IMG/VR virus record: IMGVR_UViG_3300022934_002389
Coordinates: 62,001-126,000 of that record
Direction: 5' to 3' (one strand)
DNA from: a virus
DNA: 64,000 nt
Shown: in pieces, positions 16,143 to 23,986 of the stretch
Layout of the letters: each line of letters starts with the position of its first letter
How positions within the stretch are numbered: position 1 is the first letter of the stretch
Program-made: the position numbers and the translations under genes
The notes under the pieces: generated by a model
What the model saw: only the letters and a program-made list of their open reading frames with translations
Told to the model about the DNA's origin: nothing
Databases searched by the model: none

Positions 16143-16534
16143 CCACTATTTTCTATTTTTTTTGATCTTTTTAAAGCTTTTGCTAAACCGTATTTTCTTA
16201 TATCTCCTGAGAAAAGAGTAAGTTCGACTGCTTTCTTTTCATTTGTTACGTACACTGCTCTTGATGTAAGGTAATATGGACAATCTATAAAATGATCCAG
16301 CCAAATTATAATTTGTGTTGTGATAGGCATGTCTAACGGAAAAGGTATCTCATAGTTTGCTAGTTCAATACTTTGTACTACATTCCATCCTTCATCAGTT
16401 AAACGTAGTCCGCCTTCGTCTTTTTCTCTAGTATTTTTCCACCATATAGGCAAATGTATTTTTACATTACTAGAAGAATCTGCTTCTCCTATTTGTTTTA
16501 AAAATATCTTTGTATATGCTTCTTTCCATTTCAT
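16139..16534 (-). CDS. Hypothetical protein
   Basis: 131 residues from the ATG at 16534 (a TTG at 16558 is possible but overlaps the upstream stop). It begins MKWKEAYTK. A Trp-rich patch (LPIWWKN) and a WLDHFIDCPYYL segment are visible. No family is recognised. Confidence 0.6.
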   Translation of the reverse strand: MKWKEAYTKIFLKQIGEADSSSNVKIHLPIWWKNTREKDEGGLRLTDEGWNVVQSIELANYEIPFPLDMPITTQIIIWLDHFIDCPYYLTSRAVYVTNEKKAVELTLFSGDIRKYGLAKALKRSKKIENSG

Positions 16535-16541
16535 ATGGTAT

Positions 16542-17453
16542 TTAATCGTAATCTGCAAATCTATTGTGCAATAAGAATGCTTGATTGTATTCTATTATTT
16601 TGCTTATATCAGGCCAAATAGTTTGCCAATCTAATTTACAGATATAATCTATAGTTTCTACAATCTTTTGTAGTCTTTTTTCTTGATCTATTTCTTTATC
16701 ATAATCTTCTGACCAGAAATTATTAAATGTTTTAAATCCTAATTTATGTAAACTTTTTAAACTATTATTTTTGCCTACAATGACAAAAGGATGTGCAGCA
16801 AGAATAGTTTTAAATATTTTTTCTGAATGAAACATTGCATCTTCATTAAAGAAAGTTTCATTTACAACACTAAACCATGTGTTAAGAAAAATATCTCTAT
16901 TGAAATTGTTAGCCCAGTTTACATCAAAATCTTTTCTATCAACCACAAGGGGACTGTTTTCTAATTCTTCGTGCTCTGGATAACTAACAAGGTTGTTTTT
17001 TATAAGGCCTAGTTTTTTTAGTTTAATAATTATACTTAATCTGTGCTGTCTATTTTGCCTGTTTAAACAATTAAACAAATGTTTTCTTGTATTGTTGTAT
17101 TCTTTAATTGGAATAGGAACATGATCAGTTTTTACACGCTCTGCCCAAACAGGTTGTGCAATTATATTAATAGGTGTTGTAAATTGACTTTGTGCCTTGA
17201 ACCATCTTTTGTATCTTTTTTGTTCGTACAAATTGCTAGTAATTATATAAAGAGGTTTACCTCTAGGTATTTTATTGTGAATATATTTGTAGTGGTTATG
17301 TAGAGGAAATGCTTCTGACATTTGATCAATTACAAGGCGAGATCTATTCCAATGATCAATTAATTTATCTATCCATTCGTAAGGTCCTTCACTAAGCGTA
17401 TATCCACCTAATGGTTGTGCAGAAAGAACGGTACTATTCTGATACAACTTCAC
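16542..17453 (-). CDS. Putative glycosyltransferase (GT10/exostosin-like C-terminus)
   Basis: A 303-residue protein. The block FHSEKIFKTILAAHPFVIVG followed by LHKLGFKTF resembles the nucleotide-sugar-binding C-terminus of fucosyltransferase/exostosin-like enzymes (E-K-T/I-F-K-P/T...HPFI). A related block is in 39646-40512. The N-terminal half is not recognisable. The start is GTG at 17453, overlapping the upstream gene by 20 bases. The substrate is unknown; capsular or tail glycosylation and DNA-base glycosylation are both open. Confidence 0.45.
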   Translation of the reverse strand: MKLYQNSTVLSAQPLGGYTLSEGPYEWIDKLIDHWNRSRLVIDQMSEAFPLHNHYKYIHNKIPRGKPLYIITSNLYEQKRYKRWFKAQSQFTTPINIIAQPVWAERVKTDHVPIPIKEYNNTRKHLFNCLNRQNRQHRLSIIIKLKKLGLIKNNLVSYPEHEELENSPLVVDRKDFDVNWANNFNRDIFLNTWFSVVNETFFNEDAMFHSEKIFKTILAAHPFVIVGKNNSLKSLHKLGFKTFNNFWSEDYDKEIDQEKRLQKIVETIDYICKLDWQTIWPDISKIIEYNQAFLLHNRFADYD

Positions 17454-17721
17454 CTTGTGTCAACTTTATTACTACAAATTTATCTGTTTTAAATTGTTGA
17501 TTTAATCTTTTTGCAAGATTATGTGCATGTCCTGGATTAGAAAAACTTGTTTTCTTATACTTAGGACCTGGATAGTTTGTAATTGAATTACTACTTTTTA
17601 AATTAAAAGGCTTGCCGTCGTAGAATACTGCCCAGATTGCATCTGCATCTAAAATTTGCTCACATTTGTACGTTGCACTATTTGTAAATTCTAACAGTAT
17701 TGTAGGCTTTGGTCTTGACAT
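17434..17721 (-). CDS. Conserved small hypothetical protein, late-regulated
   Basis: A 95-residue protein starting MSRPKPTILLEF, basic and with a compact alpha/beta look (IWAVFYDGKPFNL, HAHNLAKRLNQQF). It is preceded by a late promoter and a hairpin in which the start codon is paired and the AAAAGGA Shine-Dalgarno sits in the loop. I recall similar proteins in cyanophages without a function. Confidence 0.7.
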   Translation of the reverse strand: MSRPKPTILLEFTNSATYKCEQILDADAIWAVFYDGKPFNLKSSNSITNYPGPKYKKTSFSNPGHAHNLAKRLNQQFKTDKFVVIKLTQGEVVSE

Positions 17722-17750
17722 ATACGTATCCTTTTAAAAACTACGTATAT
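17720..17750 (-). promoter_or_regulatory. Hairpin hiding the start codon of the downstream gene
   Basis: Perfect 9-bp inverted repeat 17720-17728 / 17742-17750, loop 13 bases. In the minus-strand RNA the 3' arm includes part of the ATG and the loop holds the SD. The 5' arm lies immediately downstream of the late box, around the expected late start site, so late RNAs would lose most of it. Confidence 0.65.
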
Positions 17751-17757
17751 ATTTATC
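17750..17757 (-). promoter_or_regulatory. T4-type late promoter (GATAAATA)
   Basis: Minus-strand GATAAATAT, 28 bases before the ATG of the 95-residue gene. No -35 box. It overlaps the 5' arm of the start-codon hairpin by one base. Confidence 0.7.
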
Positions 17758-17760
17758 TTT

Positions 17761-18003
17761 TTACCAACCAGTTCCGGCGTCTATATCAACTTTTATTACC
17801 TGATCTCCGAGTCCGCCGCTGTTTTCTTTTACATATTTTTCCATGTCGCCTTGTAATCTAGACATTACAATGCCCATAGTAAAAGCCAAGTTTTTTGCAG
17901 TAGTAATATCTAAACGCAAATCCTTGGCTCTACTATTCTCAGCAGCCTGTACTTGTTTAATAAATTGCTGTATAGGTTGTGTATTAAGAGGTTCTGTTGA
18001 CAT
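17761..18003 (-). CDS. Small hypothetical protein
   Basis: An 80-residue, largely helical protein (IQQFIKQVQAAENS, LAFTMGIVMSRLQGDMEKYV) ending DAGTGW. It overlaps the upstream gene by 20 bases. No family is recognised. Confidence 0.6.
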   Translation of the reverse strand: MSTEPLNTQPIQQFIKQVQAAENSRAKDLRLDITTAKNLAFTMGIVMSRLQGDMEKYVKENSGGLGDQVIKVDIDAGTGW

Positions 18004-18457
18004 TGCTTAACATTAATTTCATTTCTAATTCAGTTTTGTATGGACCCATATACTTATTTCGCTCAAGTGTAATTAACTTAGGGCAAAAACTTTTTAACCA
18101 GTTTTTGTTAAATTTAATTAGATAGTATCCTGCACAATATACACTTTTAGATTTTTCACTTTTTGTAAAAAGCGGCAAGTTTCTGCTTATATCAAACATA
18201 CTGTTATAAGGTTTGTTTTTTGTAGGAAAGCCGTGTATTTCTCTTGTGTCTTCATCTACATCGGGTGTTGTAATTTTTGCTGTTAAGAAACTTTTGCCAA
18301 ATTCTTGTTTAATTTGTGTTTCACTATGAAATGTAACTACGCCTTTTTTTGTATAGATAAATTTATCTTCGTCTTTAGTAAGTGTACCTATACGGATGCC
18401 TTCATCCTCAACAATCCAAAATTTATCTTTTAATACTGGTTTTACATTCATTGTCAT
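17984..18457 (-). CDS. Hypothetical protein
   Basis: A 157-residue protein beginning MTMNVKPVLKDKFWIVEDEG, mostly beta-rich, with a GIRIGTL segment and basic C-terminus. The ATG overlaps the stop of the exonuclease gene (ATGA). Its place beside a T4 RNase H-like gene suggests an early/DNA-metabolism operon, but no motif supports a function. Confidence 0.65.
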   Translation of the reverse strand: MTMNVKPVLKDKFWIVEDEGIRIGTLTKDEDKFIYTKKGVVTFHSETQIKQEFGKSFLTAKITTPDVDEDTREIHGFPTKNKPYNSMFDISRNLPLFTKSEKSKSVYCAGYYLIKFNKNWLKSFCPKLITLERNKYMGPYKTELEMKLMLSNVNRTS

Positions 18458-19437
18458 TTAATATACCTCGCTTGTAAAGGTTCTGCAAATGTTGCTGCTT
18501 GATCTGCTACACGTTGCATATCCCACTTTGCACAGAATTTCATAAGGCGCATGCCTACTTGTGAAATATTTTTAGATTCTACAGTTTGAATAGTCGTATC
18601 AATTTGTTCTCTAATATCATCTGGTTGTGCTGTAAGATCACACAATGTAACATTGCGGTTGTAATCATCTAGCACACGATGTTCTGCACCTTCATGATCT
18701 ACCCAACGTTGTAACATCATGTTGTTCCAGTTGAAGCCTTTTGTGTCTTTGTCAGCAAACGCTTCTAACAAACCTACTTTGTTCTTTGTGCCTTTTTTGC
18801 GTACACCTGGATATGCACTAAACACGTTGTCACTAGTGTCACCACGCATACATTTTTCAAACAACATAAATTCAGGGTCAGGAGCAGCCTTTGCTTCACC
18901 CGTTTTCTTATCAACTACCGCATGACCTTTATCGTCAAAGTAGCCTTTGTATGTAATAGTTGTGTTGCTCACACCGTTGTACTGTTGTACATTATGAGCA
19001 ATAAGTTGTGCAAAGTCACCGTCTGTTGAAATAATAATATGTTTGTCGTTGGGATGATTTTGTATCCAGCCTGCAATTAAGTCGTCTGCTTCTAGTACAG
19101 AATTGTGTAACACAGTGCAGTTTGTTTTTGTATCTACAAACTGTTTAAAGTCGTCAAACACTTCAAAAAAGATTTTATCTTCTTCTGCTTCACGTGGACT
19201 CATTGCATCTCGGTGTTCTTTGCGATTACGTTTGTAAGGCTCATAATAGTCCTTACGCCAACTGCGTCCTTCTAAACAAAACACAACATGATCTGCGTCA
19301 AAGTCACGCCATGCTTTCTTTACACTGTTAAGTGTAATGTGTAGTGCCATACCGACTTTAGTATCGATGTCGCCACGCACAACATGACGAGCACGAAAGA
19401 ATGTGTTAAGTGTGTCTACTAGTACATAGGTTGCCAT
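18454..19437 (-). CDS. rnh: 5'-3' exonuclease / T4 RNase H-like (FEN superfamily)
   Basis: A 327-residue protein. FEN-type metal ligands are visible in order: VDTLNTFFRA near the N-terminus, the SWRKDYYEPYKRNR gate motif, LEADDLIAGW, STDGDFAQL and the helix-hairpin-helix entry GDTSDNV. T4 RNase H (305 residues) removes RNA primers from Okazaki fragments; the same role is expected here. It is transcribed from a consensus sigma70 promoter located inside the upstream small gene. Confidence 0.85.
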   Translation of the reverse strand: MATYVLVDTLNTFFRARHVVRGDIDTKVGMALHITLNSVKKAWRDFDADHVVFCLEGRSWRKDYYEPYKRNRKEHRDAMSPREAEEDKIFFEVFDDFKQFVDTKTNCTVLHNSVLEADDLIAGWIQNHPNDKHIIISTDGDFAQLIAHNVQQYNGVSNTTITYKGYFDDKGHAVVDKKTGEAKAAPDPEFMLFEKCMRGDTSDNVFSAYPGVRKKGTKNKVGLLEAFADKDTKGFNWNNMMLQRWVDHEGAEHRVLDDYNRNVTLCDLTAQPDDIREQIDTTIQTVESKNISQVGMRLMKFCAKWDMQRVADQAATFAEPLQARYIK

Positions 19438-19640
19438 TAAAAAGCCTCTTCATATCCTTCATTACTAATAGCATTATAATACAATTCTGTGCCTTTGTCA
19501 AGATCTGTTTCAATCGTTTGATCAAATTTATAATCTTTATAACAATCAATAGTTACACGGTTATGTTTACGACTTACAGCAAATGCCATCGAATCTTTGT
19601 TTTTTGTTATAATCATATTCTTTGCAACTAGTTTAGCCAT
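19437..19640 (-). CDS. Small hypothetical protein
   Basis: 67 residues from the ATG at 19640, chosen because GAGG precedes it by seven bases (an upstream in-frame ATG at 19661 overlaps the methyltransferase further). It is beta-rich at the start (MAKLVAKNMIITKN), with an acidic end (GYEEAF). It carries the exonuclease promoter within its coding sequence. Confidence 0.6.
   Translation of the reverse strand: MAKLVAKNMIITKNKDSMAFAVSRKHNRVTIDCYKDYKFDQTIETDLDKGTELYYNAISNEGYEEAF
19473..19501 (-). promoter_or_regulatory. Consensus sigma70 promoter for the exonuclease gene
   Basis: Minus strand: TTGACA, 17-bp spacer, TATAAT, exact matches to both boxes. It lies inside the preceding small gene, about 36 bases before the exonuclease ATG. 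Confidence 0.8.
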
Positions 19641-20505
19641 TGTCAACCTCAAATAAATCATTGTCTAGTTCTGCTTTACGTTGTGCTCTTTTGTTTGCCC
19701 AGCCTTCACGCATTTTGTTACGCTTTGCAAGTTCTTCTGGACTAGGATCGATTGGAATAGGATCATCTTTTGGAGTAATTTGATCTAGTGTGGGTAAAAA
19801 TGCATCATATGCATTTTTGTTTAATTCAAAGCCGATAAAGTTTCTACCATAACGTAATGCAGTACGTGCAGTTGTAAAGCCGCCACAGAACGGATCCATT
19901 ACAGTTTCTTCTCTGTTACTACTGTATAAAACAAATTTTTCAATAAAGTCTTCACTCAATTGATTTTTGTTTTTTATTTGACCTGGCTTGTAATCACGTG
20001 GCATATCTTGTACAGTTAATCTATCATGATAACTGTCTTTTTGATCTGAGTAATATACGTTTGTATTAAATGTACGTTTTTGTTTACCTCTATTTGGCTT
20101 TTGCCAAAACAACACATGATAGTGACTGCTTACCCATTTCTTTTTAGTGCTTACACCAAATGAATACTTTGCAATTATATGATTAATTTCTTGTAAGTCT
20201 GTTGCGTGTAGTGCGTTCAATACATGGTGTAGGTTAGTATATCCGCTTACAATATAAATGCTACCACCTGGTCGTAAACATCTAGCACACTCTGAAATCC
20301 ACTCTTTGCTGAATGTATCGTATGTTTCTAATGGAACTTCTACATAACCTGGAACTACATTGCTTTCATCTCTGTGATAAACAACATCAAGTTTATCTCC
20401 TTCGATGCCATAAGGAGGATCAGTGAATATCAAATCCACTGATCCATCTGCTATATGTTCACGCATACCAGAAATACAATCCTGGTTGTAAACTTTATAA
20501 GTCAT
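19633..20505 (-). CDS. DNA methyltransferase, beta-class (N6-A or N4-C)
   Basis: A 290-residue protein. Catalytic motif IV FTDPPYG comes first (near residue 30) and the SAM-binding motif I block (MDPFCGGFTTARTA...GFELN) comes last, the order of beta-class amino-methyltransferases such as CcrM or MboII. The C-terminal extension is highly charged (EELAKRNKMREGWANKRAQRK). It protects or epigenetically marks DNA. The recognition site cannot be predicted. It is encoded directly after a ParB-like gene with the start touching its stop. Confidence 0.85.
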   Translation of the reverse strand: MTYKVYNQDCISGMREHIADGSVDLIFTDPPYGIEGDKLDVVYHRDESNVVPGYVEVPLETYDTFSKEWISECARCLRPGGSIYIVSGYTNLHHVLNALHATDLQEINHIIAKYSFGVSTKKKWVSSHYHVLFWQKPNRGKQKRTFNTNVYYSDQKDSYHDRLTVQDMPRDYKPGQIKNKNQLSEDFIEKFVLYSSNREETVMDPFCGGFTTARTALRYGRNFIGFELNKNAYDAFLPTLDQITPKDDPIPIDPSPEELAKRNKMREGWANKRAQRKAELDNDLFEVDNG

Positions 20506-21557
20506 TAATAGTCCTTTGTGTCTACTAATTTGTCACCTTCTAGTGCATGTCTATCTTTAATCTGCGGAACTGCACCTAGTATTTTCCACGGACGTTCGTC
20601 GCCTACTTTGCTTAGTGTCATTCCAATCTTTTCAAAAATTGACGTAGTTATCATATTATACGACAACTTGTATAAAGATTCAAGTGTTTTTTCGAAGTTT
20701 CTTACACCATCTCTTGCTTTTTTAGGATTGTATGAATTTGTAAACAATATAATTTCAACTGGGTCAAACTTTTTATTACATGCATCTAAAATATGAGAAA
20801 ATGTTCGTAACGGGTATGTATCGTTATCTACACTTACAAGAATTCTGCTTTTATTGTTTATATCAAATCCACTACTTTTACACCAGTCTTCCCAGCCTTT
20901 GCGATTTTGTGTTCTAACAAGTCCTAAATCTTGTCCTGCTTCATATCCTGAAATAATATTATTGATGATTTTTGTAATGTTTCCGCTCTTGTTATTAAAA
21001 AACTTTTCAATATCTACATCGTTATATAACCACCATTCGATTTCTTCTGAGATAGGTTTTAATTCTCCCAATCTACAAAGCTCAATTCCTGCTGTCTCAA
21101 AGTCTTTTCTAAGTGTAGGAACTGCCGGAGGGTGCTCGTTAGCAATAAGTCCGTTAGTAACATAGTTACGTTCACTATCGTCTTCGTAATCATATACTGC
21201 TACTGGGAGCCATTTTTCTTCGTTGCGTTTTGCTGCAATTACACGACCTCTACCGTCTCTAAACTTGCCATCTGTGCCATAACATGGCGGTGCATACTTT
21301 GTTGAAAAGCCGTGGTAGAAAAAACTAGCCTGAATACTTTCGATACGCTCCTCTGTATTCTGCTCTTGTCTAATCGACATATTCCAAAGATCTGGATTGG
21401 TTTCGTCGACTGTATCTAAATCTAAAAATGTAAAATGTTGGAACTCAGCATTTTTTTGCTGACGGATATGTTCAAATCCGTATTCTCTTAAATTAATTGT
21501 TCCGTGATTGTTGAATCCTGTCACCGTTGAGGTGCCTGCGATTTCTGGTGTCGCCAT
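20505..21557 (-). CDS. ParB/Srx-like domain protein
   Basis: A 350-residue protein. Residues about 70-130 carry a ParB/sulfiredoxin-type core: RIESIQASFFYHGFS, then GKFRDGRGRVIAAKRN, equivalent to the ParB GERR-like nucleotide site (here D-G-R-G-R). The rest is unrecognised. ParB-like domains with an adjacent DNA methyltransferase are common in phages and may act in DNA recognition or as CTP-dependent switches. A late promoter at 21629 lies in the leader and GAAGGAG precedes the ATG by 8 bases. Confidence 0.65.
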   Translation of the reverse strand: MATPEIAGTSTVTGFNNHGTINLREYGFEHIRQQKNAEFQHFTFLDLDTVDETNPDLWNMSIRQEQNTEERIESIQASFFYHGFSTKYAPPCYGTDGKFRDGRGRVIAAKRNEEKWLPVAVYDYEDDSERNYVTNGLIANEHPPAVPTLRKDFETAGIELCRLGELKPISEEIEWWLYNDVDIEKFFNNKSGNITKIINNIISGYEAGQDLGLVRTQNRKGWEDWCKSSGFDINNKSRILVSVDNDTYPLRTFSHILDACNKKFDPVEIILFTNSYNPKKARDGVRNFEKTLESLYKLSYNMITTSIFEKIGMTLSKVGDERPWKILGAVPQIKDRHALEGDKLVDTKDY

Positions 21558-21628
21558 AGTATATCTCCTTCATTGCTCTATGCGTTTGGGTAAACAGAAT
21601 TTGCCTAAGCGTTTACTGTCTACATAAC

Positions 21629-21636
21629 TATTTATC
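21629..21636 (-). promoter_or_regulatory. T4-type late promoter (GATAAATA)
   Basis: Minus-strand GATAAATAG in the 95-base gap before the ParB-like gene, leaving a leader of roughly 65 bases. This would express ParB-like protein and methyltransferase late. Confidence 0.65.
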
Positions 21637-21652
21637 ATTTTGCAATTAACTA

Positions 21653-22210
21653 TCAAATACTTTCGATTAATGCTCTTTGCATTGCACGTTTTTGATCTTT
21701 ATAAGAAACTTCTACTAGATTATTAGGTTTAATCTTAGAAAAAACAAATTCTACTGCACTAAATGGAATATGTGCTTCAATGCCATCTGGCACTGCAACT
21801 AGATATTGTTTTATGTCTTTACCGCTAATAATTGCAATACTATCTTGTTGCCCTAGTAGGTAAAAATCTGCAGGATTTTCAATCTCTACACCTTTGTTCT
21901 TACCTAAACTGTTTTTAAGTTTTACTTTGATAAATGCTTTTTCTTTGCCTGTTTTTGTAAACAGACCATTTGCCATATATTTAAATTCTAAATCTAAACC
22001 TGTTTTAACATCATGATGATCTCTACCAATATCGTCTACCCATTGTAGACGTCCTTGTGTATAAACTTCTAGAGATTGTTCAATAATGTCTGCTTTATCA
22101 AATCGATCCTTACGATCATTAAGTTGATCGCCTACACTTGCTATTAGTTTAGCATATCGATTAGATTGTATTACTTCGCTAAGTACTTTCGCATAAGTTT
22201 GTGTGTTCAT
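21653..22210 (-). CDS. Hypothetical protein, possible PD-(D/E)xK-like nuclease
   Basis: A 185-residue protein. The segment HHDVKTGLDLEFKYM has a D...ExK arrangement that could be a restriction-endonuclease-fold active site, followed by KAFIKVKLKNS. This is a weak match and the fold may be different. It is transcribed from its own near-consensus sigma70 promoter and lies upstream of the ParB-like and methyltransferase genes, so a restriction-modification-like or self-marking unit is conceivable. Confidence 0.5.
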   Translation of the reverse strand: MNTQTYAKVLSEVIQSNRYAKLIASVGDQLNDRKDRFDKADIIEQSLEVYTQGRLQWVDDIGRDHHDVKTGLDLEFKYMANGLFTKTGKEKAFIKVKLKNSLGKNKGVEIENPADFYLLGQQDSIAIISGKDIKQYLVAVPDGIEAHIPFSAVEFVFSKIKPNNLVEVSYKDQKRAMQRALIESI

Positions 22211-22242
22211 TGTTGTGCCTCTATTGCATTATTAACTATTAA

Positions 22243-22271
22243 TAATATAACACACAAACACCCAAATGTCA
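22243..22271 (-). promoter_or_regulatory. Sigma70-like promoter
   Basis: Minus strand: TTGACA, 17-bp spacer, TATATT, in the 58-base gap before the 185-residue gene. The leader contains ATAGAGGCAC, a partial match to the TATAGGCAC element after the MoxR and VWA promoters. Confidence 0.8.
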
Positions 22272-23504
22272 ATCTTTTAAAAAACCAAATTCAGGATAAA
22301 GATCTAAGAATTTTGTTGCTCTTGTACTGTCAAAATAATCCAACATGTATCTAAAATAATCACGTTGTTTATCTGATAAAGTTTTTTGTGGCTCCGTTTT
22401 AATCCAATCTAACCAGTTGTAGTCGTCTATTAGGTTTAAAGTTTTTAACTCTGGTAAGAAAGTTTCAATTTTTTTTACAATTTCAATTCTGTAATCAATG
22501 GGTGAGTTGGCAAAATGTAATGGCTCTGGCCAATCTAAAAATGTTGTATTAAAAGGAAACTTATTTTGTTTAATAAAGTCAAGCAAATTTGGCAAATCTT
22601 TTAGATTTAGCAATTGTATTGTAGGCTCTAAGGTAATTTGAAAATTCTCATATTGGTCGCATATTTTTTTAGATCTTAAAATCTTGCTTTCCAATGCAGA
22701 CCAAGAACTAGGGTATCGAACATATTCTAAAACTTTTCCAGTAGCATCCAAACTTATTGATAAGTTTACATGCTTAAACTTTGTAAGGTATTTTTCTATC
22801 CATGATTCTTTGATAATTGTGCCATTTGAAATTATGTGTACCTTTATATGACCGCTTTCTTTTCTATTCACTAATTCTTCTATCAAAGATGTAAATCCCT
22901 TCATCACAAACGGCTCGCCGCCGACTGCCATAATCTCTTGAGTTCTTTTTGCATTTTCAAGTATATGGTCAACAAATCGCTGGTTGAAATTATTAGATGA
23001 TGTAGAAAGAACTTCTAGGTCTTTACTATTGGTATAAGGATTGCTTTTGCCGAATTTATTATATTCTAGCATGTTCTTTGCAATTTGATTGCTCAATGTA
23101 GGGTTACACATCACGCACTGCAAGTTACATTCGTTGCTCATTCTCAAATCAAAACTCAGAGGACTAGGAACAACTGTATGGGCATTTTTATAATAATAAT
23201 CGGCTAATGATTTCCATTTATGATTTTCATACTGTCGGTTTGAAATGATTCCCTGTTCTTCACTTTCAATACAACTTTTACAGATATTTTTAGGGATGAT
23301 TCTTTGATTGAATTTGTGTCTTAATTTTTGTAAAGTCTTGCTGTTCCATACTTCATCGACATCCTTGCCTAGAATATTAATATCGTCTGAATCTAATTGT
23401 TTTGCATAACAACAGGCTTTCATATGCCCTGTTGTTGTCACAAACATTTTAACAAAAGGATGGACACAAAAATTTTTGTATAAATCTTCTATTTCATTCG
23501 TCAT
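22269..23504 (-). CDS. Radical SAM protein with extra N-terminal cysteines (type A)
   Basis: A 411-residue protein. CNLQCVMC gives the CxxxCxxC cluster site and MAVGGEPFV the GGEP motif. A preceding region with CVHPF, ACCYA and CKSC cysteines matches the layout of 2117-3226 and 40496-41578. Twitch/SPASM-type radical SAM enzymes often act on peptides, but no precursor peptide is seen nearby. The substrate is unknown. It is the only one of the five accessory radical SAM genes without a type B partner beside it. Confidence 0.8.
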   Translation of the reverse strand: MTNEIEDLYKNFCVHPFVKMFVTTTGHMKACCYAKQLDSDDINILGKDVDEVWNSKTLQKLRHKFNQRIIPKNICKSCIESEEQGIISNRQYENHKWKSLADYYYKNAHTVVPSPLSFDLRMSNECNLQCVMCNPTLSNQIAKNMLEYNKFGKSNPYTNSKDLEVLSTSSNNFNQRFVDHILENAKRTQEIMAVGGEPFVMKGFTSLIEELVNRKESGHIKVHIISNGTIIKESWIEKYLTKFKHVNLSISLDATGKVLEYVRYPSSWSALESKILRSKKICDQYENFQITLEPTIQLLNLKDLPNLLDFIKQNKFPFNTTFLDWPEPLHFANSPIDYRIEIVKKIETFLPELKTLNLIDDYNWLDWIKTEPQKTLSDKQRDYFRYMLDYFDSTRATKFLDLYPEFGFLKD

Positions 23505-23510
23505 GCACTA

Positions 23511-23900
23511 TTATGATACTTCACTTCTTCCTTTATCTATAGGTACAACATTAATATAGCCTGCACCTCTGTCTGTATCTAAACCTTCATCTACAAGCAT
23601 ATTGTAAACAATATCTTTAAACCATCTATCAACAATTTCTTCTTCAGGATCAACATCTGTTCCATAACCTGCTTCTAAAAGTTGTTTAATAAAATATTCA
23701 TTCCAATCTAGTTCAAAGAATCCGTTACGAATATTTTCTTCATTCACTTGCACATCTAAAACACTTACCCATGGCTCTTTTCTTTTTGTTGCATATTCTT
23801 TTGGATCTTTCTTTTTTAGAAACTCGAGTTTTTCTTTTTCAAACTTTGCCTTTTCTTCTTCGGCTTTTTTGTCTCTAACAATTTTATTCCACCATCCCAT
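23511..23900 (-). CDS. Conserved hypothetical protein
   Basis: A 129-residue protein: a basic/acidic coiled-coil N-terminus (KAEEEKAKFEKEKLEFLKKK) and a globular acidic second half (FFELDWNEYFIKQLLEAGYG, IVDRWFKDIVYNML). I recall similar proteins in T4-like marine phages. Its ATG overlaps the stop of the tiny upstream ORF (TAATG). No function can be read. Confidence 0.65.
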   Translation of the reverse strand: MGWWNKIVRDKKAEEEKAKFEKEKLEFLKKKDPKEYATKRKEPWVSVLDVQVNEENIRNGFFELDWNEYFIKQLLEAGYGTDVDPEEEIVDRWFKDIVYNMLVDEGLDTDRGAGYINVVPIDKGRSEVS

Positions 23901-23986
23901 TATAAGTGTTTCCTTAGTTTTTTGTATTGTTCTTCAGTGACTATCCCACTAGCGTACTTACTAATTTCCTTATGTTCCCCAGGCAT
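23900..23986 (-). CDS. 28-residue ORF between queE and the next gene
   Basis: ATG at 23986 lies inside the end of queE in another frame and the stop forms TAATG with the next start. The peptide (MPGEHKEISKYASGIVTEEQ, then YKKLRKHL) resembles the short SHOCT-type helix-turn motif (GIVTEEQYKKL). It could be a real small protein. It could also be the tail of QueE after a frameshift; no slippery sequence was identified. Confidence 0.35.
   Translation of the reverse strand: MPGEHKEISKYASGIVTEEQYKKLRKHL

Noticed and set aside
21590-21616. Inverted repeat GTAAAC/GTTTAC in the ParB-like gene leader
   Set aside because: Only 6 bp with a long loop, and not covering the RBS; too weak to claim as a switch.
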